Assembly: GCA_007135895.1 (NCBI GenBank)
Contig: SLHZ01000003.1
Coordinates: 1-5,114 of the forward strand
Length of the DNA stretch: 5,114 nucleotides
Direction: 5' to 3'
DNA from: Balneolales bacterium
GTDB taxonomy: Bacteria; Bacteroidota; Rhodothermia; Balneolales; Natronogracilivirgulaceae
Shown: positions 1-5,114 of the stretch, piece by piece
Position numbering within the stretch: position 1 is the stretch's first letter
Layout of the letters: every line of letters begins with the position of its first letter
Translations under genes and position numbers: made by a program
Notes under the pieces: generated by a model
The model's database searches: none
The model's input: only the letters and a program-made list of their open reading frames with translations
Told to the model about the DNA's origin: nothing

Positions 1-3
1 CAT
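1..3 (-). CDS. Start codon of a further operon gene, cut by the window edge
   Basis: Only the ATG is visible. It lies 3 nt after the nagZ stop codon (the strand reads TGA AAT ATG) and is preceded by a near-consensus Shine-Dalgarno AAGGAGG with an 8-nt spacer. Such spacing points to a translationally linked downstream gene. Nothing of the protein can be read. From the context of NamZ, NagZ and an amidase, an amino-sugar kinase, a MurQ-type etherase or an AmpG-type permease would be natural candidates, but that is inference only. Confidence 0.6.
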
Positions 4-6
4 ATT

Positions 7-1119
7 TCACTCCTCCTTCTTTTTCAATTTTTTTTCAATGGTTACCATTTTTTCTTTCAACAGCAGGATTCTCATCACGGAATCATTGATTCGTCCAACA
101 GATATCTTGCCGTCATCCAGCAGCTGTTTGGCAATCCGGATAAACCGTGAAGCCAGTCCGGGATCGAAATCAAGATTATTGCCATAGGCCAGGATATCCA
201 CACCGGCCAGCAGGGCCTGTTCCATGACCACACGATCACCATAGTGACCGCTGATAGCTTTCATCTGAAGATCATCGCTTATGATGACACCTTCAAAACC
301 CATCCTTTTTCGCAGCATATCCTTGAGTACCCGGGGCGAAAGCGTCGCCGGCCATTTCTCATCCAGCCGCCGGTTGAAGATATGAGTGGTCATGATCATC
401 TCGACAAGCCCCTCATCCATCAGCCGCTGATACGGCAAGACCTCATATTCCTGCCAGCTCTTCGTAACATCGGCCATACCCAGATGAGTATCCTCCAATG
501 AGCTTCCATGCCCCGGAAAATGCTTTGCCGCAGCAATGACACCTTCGTCCCGATGAGCGCGAACATAAGCGCTGGCATGCAGGGCGGCCACTTCGGGATC
601 ATCCGAAAAACAACGGTCCCTGCCATATATCGCCTTGTTCTGCTTGTTAATACCCAGATCCAGACAAGGAGCAAAGTTAACGTTGTGGCCATGCCGGCGG
701 ACCAGCGAGGCGATTGCACGGCCATGTTCGTAGGTAAACGCAAGATCATCCTTCTCGCCCAGTTCTTTGTGCGAAAAGGTCGGTGGAAAACCAAAATCCG
801 GCTTGAGCCGGTTGACGGTTCCTCCTTCCTGGTCAATCGATACAAAAAGCGGAATCTGCGACAGGGATTTCAGATCTGCCGTCAATGCACGGACCTGTTC
901 CGGAGAGGCGATATTGCGGTCGGCCGACTGGCGCACGACGTCGTAGTCGAACAGAATTACACCACCGATCTGGTGATCCCTGATATCACTGACAATCGGA
1001 TTGTCTTTTTCCAGAACCGTGCCGCGAAAGCCCAGCAAAAGCATCTGACCGAGTTTCTGTTCGAGGCTGAGATCATCGGGATGGGGCACCATACCGGACT
1101 TGAATGGTTTTTTTGACAT
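7..1119 (-). CDS. nagZ: Beta-N-acetylglucosaminidase, NagZ type (glycoside hydrolase family 3)
   Basis: A 370-residue GH3 enzyme predicted to release terminal GlcNAc from peptidoglycan fragments during cell-wall recycling. Motifs in order: DQEGG at 96-100; the NagZ signature KHFPGHG at 199-205, followed by the Asp-Thr-His pair D210/H212 expected to supply the general acid/base; and SDDLQM at 281-286, where D282 is the expected nucleophile. The protein is a single GH3 N-terminal-type domain, close in length to E. coli NagZ, without the C-terminal beta-lactamase-like domain fused in some Bacteroidota homologues. No signal peptide is visible (N-terminus MSKKPFKSGM), so a cytoplasmic location is predicted. 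The start is fixed by AAGGAA 7 nt upstream and by an in-frame TAA at 1159-1161 with no other ATG between. The C-terminus ends in a Lys/Glu tail. The next gene begins 3 nt downstream. The family call is firm; the exact substrate (GlcNAc-MurNAc or GlcNAc-anhydroMurNAc) is inferred. Confidence 0.9.
   Translation of the reverse strand: MSKKPFKSGMVPHPDDLSLEQKLGQMLLLGFRGTVLEKDNPIVSDIRDHQIGGVILFDYDVVRQSADRNIASPEQVRALTADLKSLSQIPLFVSIDQEGGTVNRLKPDFGFPPTFSHKELGEKDDLAFTYEHGRAIASLVRRHGHNVNFAPCLDLGINKQNKAIYGRDRCFSDDPEVAALHASAYVRAHRDEGVIAAAKHFPGHGSSLEDTHLGMADVTKSWQEYEVLPYQRLMDEGLVEMIMTTHIFNRRLDEKWPATLSPRVLKDMLRKRMGFEGVIISDDLQMKAISGHYGDRVVMEQALLAGVDILAYGNNLDFDPGLASRFIRIAKQLLDDGKISVGRINDSVMRILLLKEKMVTIEKKLKKKEE
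12..18 (-). promoter_or_regulatory. Strong ribosome binding site for the gene starting at position 3
   Basis: Read on the minus strand the site is AAGGAGG, an almost perfect anti-16S match, followed by 8 nt (AG TGAAAT) and ATG. It is embedded in the last codons of nagZ, so the Lys/Glu-rich tail of that protein and the next gene's ribosome binding site share the same bases. It is the best Shine-Dalgarno match at any start in this window. Confidence 0.7.
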
Positions 1120-1126
1120 AGACAGG

Positions 1127-1132
1127 TTCCTT
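1127..1132 (-). promoter_or_regulatory. Ribosome binding site of nagZ
   Basis: AAGGAA on the minus strand sits 7 nt before the ATG at 1119-1117. It supports this start over any extension into the tandem repeat upstream, where the nagZ frame meets a TAA at 1159-1161. Confidence 0.55.
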
Positions 1133-1150
1133 GAAACAATGATGATTTTT

Positions 1151-1225
1151 TGTGGCGATTATGCTTGTGGTGATTATGCTTGTGGTGATTATGCTTGTGG
1201 TGATTATGCTTGTGGCGATTATGTT
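1151..1225. repeat. Five tandem copies of a 15-bp repeat in the namZ-nagZ gap
   Basis: The plus-strand unit is TGTGGTGATTATGCT (minus strand AGCATAATCACCACA), repeated head to tail without spacers at 1151, 1166, 1181, 1196 and 1211. The three central copies are identical. The first and last carry C instead of T at unit position 6, and the last also ends TT. The array fills about half of the 144-nt gap (1120-1263), in the leader of nagZ. Each copy holds CATAAT on the coding strand, one base from the sigma-70 -10 consensus. The unit is not palindromic. Possible roles are a set of protein-binding sites, a spacer that varies by strand slippage, or a neutral minisatellite. No promoter with both boxes and no terminator hairpin could be supported in the rest of the gap. 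Confidence 0.95.
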
Positions 1226-1263
1226 ATGGAAAATGGTACAAAGGCGTTCGTCATCCATGAAAC

Positions 1264-2499
1264 TCAGTCATAGAGCAGGTGCTCCCGGACTTCCTCCTTC
1301 CAGCCGGATGCGTCCAGCAGCTCCGGAAGCCTGCGAAGAAAGGATTCCGGTTCCGATTCCAGCTGCGGCCGGATACGGAGATCGCCGATCAGCCGCTCAA
1401 AATGTCCTTCCCCCGATGGATTGGCGGCCGTAGGATATGTTTTCCATGTGAAGCTATCGGGATGAAATTGCCGGATCACGGTCATCAACATCAGGCCGGC
1501 ACGAACCGGCCTCATAACTTCCGGTTCGGTCACGATCAGGCGGATCCCCTGGCATTCCTTCATTTTGCATGGTTCCTCCTGCGGAACAAAATGAGTCTCT
1601 TCCAGCCGTAAGCCCGCCAGCATGCCGGGGTGGTTCCGGGCAAGACTGTCACAATGCGCTATTACCCGGCGGGCATTCAGCCAGGGAGCTCCGATATGCT
1701 CAAAAGGGGTCGCCGTTCCCCGGCCCGTACTCAGATTGGTAGCTTCAAACAGACAGGTCCCGGGATAGCACAAGGCGGAGTCATAAGACGGCATGGCCGG
1801 TGATGTGGGCACAAAAGGCAAACCGGTATGCGGCCAGTGGAACTCCCGCTTCCAGCCTCTGGCAGGAACGATATGCAAATCCAGATCCAGTTGCCATTCT
1901 GCGCGCAGCCACCGGGCAAACTCTCCGGCTGAAAGACTGTGCCGGATCGGCATGGGAGCGCGACCCAGAAAACTGCTGCACGAGACGGTATCCAGGACCG
2001 GACCTTCGGCAGCCGAAAGGAGTCCACCCAATGGATTGGGACGATCCAGCACCACGAGAGGCCGTTTCGCTTCAGCGCAAGCCTCCATGACATGAGAAAG
2101 GGTCCAGATATAGGTGTAAAAGCGGGATCCGATATCCGGTATATCGAAAAGAACGCCGCTCAGCCGGCGCAGAAGTGCGTCAGGCGGCTGCATCGTTTTT
2201 CCATACAAACTGCAGACGGGAAGTCCGGTCACCGGGTCATGCTGGTCATCCATGGCCCGGCCATCTTCGCCCGTCCGCGAAATACCGTGCTCCGGTGAAA
2301 ACAGCTGGCTGACCGGATAACCGGCATCCGTGATGGCACGGCGCGAAAGCATCTCCGGCAACCCGGAACATCTGGCGGCATCATTGGTCACCAAACCCCA
2401 CGCTCCCCGCCTCAAATCCAGAGACAGGACAGACGGGTCTTCAAGCAGAACATCCACTCCAAAATAAACCCGGTCCGGCAATACAGTCCTGTGTGTCAT
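1264..2499 (-). CDS. namZ: Exo-beta-N-acetylmuramidase, NamZ type (DUF1343, GH171)
   Basis: A 411-residue full-length DUF1343 protein. Characterised NamZ enzymes remove MurNAc from the non-reducing end of peptidoglycan chains, the step complementary to NagZ encoded next. Family blocks in order: LFSPEHG at 66-72 (its Glu is a candidate catalytic residue), VLFDIPDIGSRFYTYIWT at 116-133, LDRPNPLGG at 151-159, GRAPMPIRHSLSAGE at 179-193, TGLPFVPTSPAMPS at 225-238, YPGTCLFEATN at 245-255 and GRGTATPFEHIGAPW at 259-273. There is no signal peptide or lipobox, unlike exported Bacteroidota members. An in-frame TGA at 2512-2514 with no other start codon excludes a longer N-terminus, so cytoplasmic action is predicted. 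The ribosome binding site is weak. It lies 59 nt after the amidase gene and 144 nt before nagZ. The family call is very firm; activity on MurNAc-GlcNAc is by homology. Confidence 0.92.
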   Translation of the reverse strand: MTHRTVLPDRVYFGVDVLLEDPSVLSLDLRRGAWGLVTNDAARCSGLPEMLSRRAITDAGYPVSQLFSPEHGISRTGEDGRAMDDQHDPVTGLPVCSLYGKTMQPPDALLRRLSGVLFDIPDIGSRFYTYIWTLSHVMEACAEAKRPLVVLDRPNPLGGLLSAAEGPVLDTVSCSSFLGRAPMPIRHSLSAGEFARWLRAEWQLDLDLHIVPARGWKREFHWPHTGLPFVPTSPAMPSYDSALCYPGTCLFEATNLSTGRGTATPFEHIGAPWLNARRVIAHCDSLARNHPGMLAGLRLEETHFVPQEEPCKMKECQGIRLIVTEPEVMRPVRAGLMLMTVIRQFHPDSFTWKTYPTAANPSGEGHFERLIGDLRIRPQLESEPESFLRRLPELLDASGWKEEVREHLLYD

Positions 2500-2558
2500 C
2501 TCATGGCTGTTTCAGTGATAAAAACGAGGTAGATTTCAAAGAAGAACCCGGGTATCCG

Positions 2559-3551
2559 CTATTCCGGTATACGAAGACGGGCTGCCACCAGTCCCTTCAC
2601 CGCCCTTCTGTCCGTGGCATATTCATGGATGGTCTTTTCATCCACAATGACGGCACCAACCGTGCTGGCATGGTAAAAACCCGCCCTGTCCCCTTCCATT
2701 CTGACCAGGCCTGTGTGAGTGATATCAAGGCCTTCGATGGTGGTGACAAAGCCGATGATATCGCCTGTATGCAGCCGGTGCTCGAACTCCGGAATACGCT
2801 CCTGCGGTATGTAGGCCAGCTCCCGCCCGGCCAGACTTGCTTCCATGGCACGGATTTTCTCGTAAAGCTCGTCGTTTTCAGCAAAGTGCCGGTAGTTCTC
2901 GCGGTTACGGGACATGAAGAATGGCGGTTCAATGACCGGGAGTCCCTCATCCTGAAACAGAATCGTAATCAGACCCTCCTCCTGGTTGGTCATCAGCCAG
3001 TCGCTGAAGTAGTGCAAACGGCTGATGTAGCCATCCATATGTCCGTCCCGGTAACGCAGCCGTTGCAGATTGGATGCAAAATCCTCGAAGTCCTCTTTCT
3101 GCCGGATTGTGGTCAGCGTCAGGGCCTGACTCATCTCGGTGAACAATACACAGTCCGATCCCTCCAGTGTCACTACCAGCTGTTCTGATTCGGGTTCATC
3201 CAGCAGGCCGCCTACATAGGTGATACCCAGCTGGCGTTCGGCATAAAACGCGATCAGGGAGGGCAGATCCTCTTTCTTTTCCCATAGTTCACGGCCTTCG
3301 GAGAGCCACTGCTCGATGGTATCTGCCACCTCTTTATCCACGGATTTCCTGTAAGATGCTTGCCCGCGGTCGTCAGAAAGCCTCTGTTCAACGGCACCCG
3401 CCGTATTTTTGTCCATTGAACTATCTTGAACCGTTTGTTCGCGGTCACAGGATCCGGCACAAGCCAAAAGGGCAAAAGAAAAAAACAGAAACATTGCCGC
3501 TTTCAAGACTTGGGCAATGCCTGTTCCGTGATTACATAGCGTAGCTGCCAT
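2559..3551 (-). CDS. Lipoprotein N-acetylmuramoyl-L-alanine amidase, DUF1460 family (NlpC/P60 fold)
   Basis: A 330-residue protein matching the DUF1460 amidases, which cut the bond between MurNAc and L-Ala of the stem peptide in muropeptides. Residues 17-31 form a lysine plus hydrophobic stretch ending in LLAC, a good lipobox with lipidation expected at C31; the protein should be membrane-anchored in the envelope. A charged linker (about 32-95) follows. In the catalytic domain, SDCVLFTE (132-139) carries the presumed nucleophile C134, RLHYFSDW lies at 178-185, the segment FFMSRNRENYRHF at 211-223, GDIIGFVTT at 263-271, and DITHTGLV (276-283) carries the presumed catalytic H279, with FYHAS at 292-296. 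The start is supported by AAAGGTGAG 8 nt upstream; an in-frame TGA at 3561-3563 excludes extension. It lies 29 nt after the DUF4922 gene. Residues 45-64 and 70-89 of the linker resemble each other and may be a duplication. The family call is strong; the exact peptide specificity is not visible. Confidence 0.88.
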   Translation of the reverse strand: MAATLCNHGTGIAQVLKAAMFLFFSFALLACAGSCDREQTVQDSSMDKNTAGAVEQRLSDDRGQASYRKSVDKEVADTIEQWLSEGRELWEKKEDLPSLIAFYAERQLGITYVGGLLDEPESEQLVVTLEGSDCVLFTEMSQALTLTTIRQKEDFEDFASNLQRLRYRDGHMDGYISRLHYFSDWLMTNQEEGLITILFQDEGLPVIEPPFFMSRNRENYRHFAENDELYEKIRAMEASLAGRELAYIPQERIPEFEHRLHTGDIIGFVTTIEGLDITHTGLVRMEGDRAGFYHASTVGAVIVDEKTIHEYATDRRAVKGLVAARLRIPE

Positions 3552-3558
3552 CTTTTCA

Positions 3559-3567
3559 ACTCACCTT
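3559..3567 (-). promoter_or_regulatory. Ribosome binding site of the amidase gene
   Basis: AAAGGTGAG on the minus strand, 8 nt before the ATG at 3551-3549, lies within the 29-nt gap after the DUF4922 stop codon. It fixes the start and shows that the signal sequence begins with the 16-residue segment ahead of K17. Confidence 0.6.
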
Positions 3568-3580
3568 TTCGGGATCATGG

Positions 3581-4672
3581 TTAATCTTCAGAGGTTACTG
3601 CTTTCAGCACCTCGGGTGTGACCGACACCTCTTCGAACATGGCGCGCAGCTGGCGACCGGTCATGCGCTCGAAATCGCGTTCTACCGGTGTGATACACAC
3701 ACCTCCAAAGTCGACCGATGCGGGACTGAACATGACACGGTCATCGCCCTCCAGGAAGAAGCAGTCGGGCCGGTGTTTGCGTCTGAGAAAAACGATGACG
3801 CACCAGCGCCCACCGTCATGACTTGCCAGCACATTGAGCATGGGCTCCTCCTCGGCATCGGAGAGATGCTCAAACCGGTGGTAAAGACGTCCAAAGCGAT
3901 TGAGAAGCTCCTCCTTGTCGTCGCTTTCAATGACGACAAAGCGCCGCAATCCGTCATCCACGCGGGCCATGCGCACCGTATCGGTGTCGGCCAGCCACTG
4001 CCCATGTTGCTTCACCAGAGTCTCCCATCCGGTATCCATCGGCATGAATCCGAACTCACCGGCCTGGAAATGGAGATGATCCGGTGCCGAGGCTCCGCAT
4101 CGGGGTCCGTTGTAAAAGAGCGTATAGTACCGACCCATCCACGAAGTGATATCGAGCATCTCCCCGAACGAAGGCAGAATAAGCTGGGGCACATGGTCCA
4201 GATGCGGTATGGTGAAATGCTCCCGGAAGATGGGGAATGGATTACCAAGGACCATGTAGTCACCGCACAACAGGCCTTTCTGCTCCGGAGGAAGATTCTC
4301 CTGGCAAAGAAAGCACTTGCGTTCCTTGATCGTTTTTTTATCCACTTTGGCCGATGTGGATACAATGCGACCCGGATTGAACTGCAGCTTCATGGAAAAG
4401 CCATCATAATCAAATGTCCGGACCACAACGGTATCCAGGCTTTTGAAATTATCTGAAAGCATGGGCCAGTGCTCACGCTGCTGCCGCAGCAGCGCCCGGG
4501 CCTCATCCGCAAGGGCGGGACCGGGTTCACCTTTGGATTTATTCATTCCTCCGGATATACCGGTTTCGGATCCGGCTGGCGATCCGGACGGGTCAAAACC
4601 AAACGCCCGCAGATCTTCGGCTGAAATAATCCGGTCCGGGGCATATCGGCCGCCCTGTTCATAACTGCTCAT
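3581..4672 (-). CDS. DUF4922 protein, GalT/HIT-like putative nucleotidyltransferase or phosphorylase
   Basis: A 363-residue protein of the DUF4922 type, common in Bacteroidota and without an assigned reaction. It looks like a two-domain member of the HIT/GalT superfamily. CFLC at 120-123 resembles the zinc-binding Cys pair of GalT. NPFPIFREHFTIP at 144-156 resembles the NPFP...H strand of GalT. HLHFQ at 199-203 is an HxHxQ active-site motif, in which H201 would be the nucleotidylated His by analogy with HPHGQ of GalT. A second half has FLRRKHRPDCFF at 295-306 and SPASVDFGGV at 316-325. This suggests transfer or phosphorolysis of a nucleotidyl group, such as a nucleotide sugar or Ap4A-like substrate. 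There is no signal peptide, so it is probably cytoplasmic. The first 65 or so residues are Gly/Ser-rich and poorly conserved in appearance. M43 is an alternative start, but its GGAGG sits only 1 nt away. The annotated ATG has a modest GGGCGGA site. It starts 17 nt after the glycosyltransferase gene. Confidence 0.8.
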   Translation of the reverse strand: MSSYEQGGRYAPDRIISAEDLRAFGFDPSGSPAGSETGISGGMNKSKGEPGPALADEARALLRQQREHWPMLSDNFKSLDTVVVRTFDYDGFSMKLQFNPGRIVSTSAKVDKKTIKERKCFLCQENLPPEQKGLLCGDYMVLGNPFPIFREHFTIPHLDHVPQLILPSFGEMLDITSWMGRYYTLFYNGPRCGASAPDHLHFQAGEFGFMPMDTGWETLVKQHGQWLADTDTVRMARVDDGLRRFVVIESDDKEELLNRFGRLYHRFEHLSDAEEEPMLNVLASHDGGRWCVIVFLRRKHRPDCFFLEGDDRVMFSPASVDFGGVCITPVERDFERMTGRQLRAMFEEVSVTPEVLKAVTSED

Positions 4673-4689
4673 ATCATCCGCCCGTTTAA

Positions 4690-5114
4690 CTAGTTATTGA
4701 GCTGTTGACGTGCCCGCAGCTCGAAGGTGCGGATTTTGTCCTTGTAATGGTTATGGGCGTTTTGCTTACCGATATCCAGCTGGGCATCGGTGTTATCATC
4801 CCAGCGTCGTACGCAATAGATCGGATCATAGATACGGCCAATCTGATAGTGCCGTGATATGGCCAGTCCAACCGCGTAATCCTCACCGTAGCTGACATTG
4901 GGGATGCGAATTCTGCGCAATACGGGAGTATAGAATGCCCGAGGCGCACCCAGGCCGTTAATACGCAAAGCATTATTACGGCCATTATCGGGAGTCCATT
5001 CCCGGTGATCGATGATCCCCGGCGGTATCTCATTCAGGTTGACATCGGTCATCTGGTAGCTGCCTACGACCATGGCGCATTTTTCCTCGTGAAATACCTC
5101 AAGAATTCGCTGAA
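4690..5114 (-). CDS. Family-2-like glycosyltransferase, C-terminal part only
   Basis: The open frame runs off the right edge; about 141 C-terminal residues are visible and the true start is outside, so the ATG at 5071-5073 is internal. The readable part starts QRILEVFHEEKCAMVVGSYQ and includes INGLGAPRAFYTPVLR, then VSYGEDYAVGLAISR and IGRIYDPIYCVRRWDDNTDA, and ends KIRTFELRARQQLNN. The GEDY segment matches the Glu-Asp acceptor-side/catalytic-base motif of GT-A fold family-2 transferases, and the RIYDPIYCVRRW stretch is typical of one Bacteroidota subgroup. The N-terminal nucleotide-sugar site with its DxD motif is not in the window, so donor and acceptor cannot be stated. No membrane segment is visible in this part. 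The stop is TAG, 17 nt before the DUF4922 gene, which implies co-transcription. Confidence 0.78.
   Translation of the reverse strand, partial: QRILEVFHEEKCAMVVGSYQMTDVNLNEIPPGIIDHREWTPDNGRNNALRINGLGAPRAFYTPVLRRIRIPNVSYGEDYAVGLAISRHYQIGRIYDPIYCVRRWDDNTDAQLDIGKQNAHNHYKDKIRTFELRARQQLNN

Noticed and set aside
96..118. Defence or mobile element origin of the locus
   Set aside because: No transposase, integrase, terminal inverted repeats, target duplications or CRISPR-like spacing were seen. All genes are recognisable wall-metabolism families with uniform orientation and similar base composition.
1139..1225. A His-rich (H-N-H-H-K) repeat in the third minus-strand frame, reminiscent of an attenuator leader peptide
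   Set aside because: The frame is closed by TAA directly before the first repeat and has no start codon ahead of the histidine codons. No terminator/antiterminator hairpins were found after it.
1073..1258. A 61-codon minus-strand frame through the tandem repeat, translating to a repeated T-S-I-I-T pattern
   Set aside because: It has no Shine-Dalgarno site, overlaps the nagZ start and ribosome binding site, and its regularity simply reflects a 15-bp unit being a multiple of three. The plus-strand version (a V-V-I-M-L repeat, 1152-1433) runs into namZ antisense and is equally unsupported.
1226..1258. Inverted repeat ATGGA/TCCAT after namZ as a terminator
   Set aside because: The stem is only 5 bp with a 23-nt loop and no following T-run, which is too weak for an intrinsic terminator.
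2500..2558. Possible promoter for namZ in the 59-nt gap (TTGAAA on the minus strand)
   Set aside because: No -10 box at suitable spacing, and no Bacteroidota-type -33/-7 pair (TTTG, TAnnTTTG) could be placed. Read-through from upstream is simpler.
2493..3188. Long plus-strand open frame of 231 codons opposite the amidase gene
   Set aside because: It is antisense to a gene with clear DUF1460 motifs. The translation has no recognisable domain and looks like a compositional shadow. The same applies to 508-1116 and 3773-4456.

Overview
All recognisable genes lie on the minus strand and read right to left. They look like the middle of one operon for peptidoglycan turnover and salvage. The coding layout is dense, moderately GC-rich and intron-free, so the DNA is bacterial. 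A DUF1460-type amidase lipoprotein, a DUF4922 protein and a family-2 glycosyltransferase of this particular type are together characteristic of Bacteroidota and relatives (Bacteroidota/Balneolota/Rhodothermota). The readable Shine-Dalgarno sites and GC content fit a Balneolota- or Rhodothermota-like lineage somewhat better than Bacteroides, but that is a weak inference.

Layout in transcription order: (1) the C-terminal 140 or so residues of a family-2 glycosyltransferase, cut by the right edge (4690-5114); (2) a DUF4922 protein with GalT/HIT-like motifs, CxxC and HxHxQ (3581-4672); (3) an N-acetylmuramoyl-L-alanine amidase of the DUF1460 (NlpC/P60) family with a lipoprotein signal (2559-3551); (4) a NamZ-type exo-beta-N-acetylmuramidase, DUF1343/GH171 (1264-2499); (5) a NagZ-type beta-N-acetylglucosaminidase, GH3 (7-1119); (6) the start codon of a further gene at the left edge (1-3), preceded by a strong ribosome binding site. 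The gaps are 17, 29, 59, 144 and 3 nt. The only notable non-coding segment is the 144-nt namZ-nagZ gap, which holds five tandem copies of a 15-bp repeat.

The three hydrolases fit one degradative route. The amidase removes stem peptides, NamZ releases MurNAc and NagZ releases GlcNAc from non-reducing ends. This matches the logic of the Bacillus subtilis amiE-nagZ-namZ module, but with an unrelated amidase fold. The amidase has a lipoprotein signal, while NamZ and NagZ have none, so the predicted pathway is split between envelope and cytoplasm. The DUF4922 protein and the glycosyltransferase are the least understood members. The DUF4922 motifs suggest a nucleotidyl-transfer or phosphorolysis reaction on a nucleotide sugar or dinucleotide, which would link salvage to a glycosyl-transfer step, but this is inference. 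No RNA gene, CRISPR array, mobile element or convincing terminator was seen, and the plus strand appears to carry only shadow reading frames.
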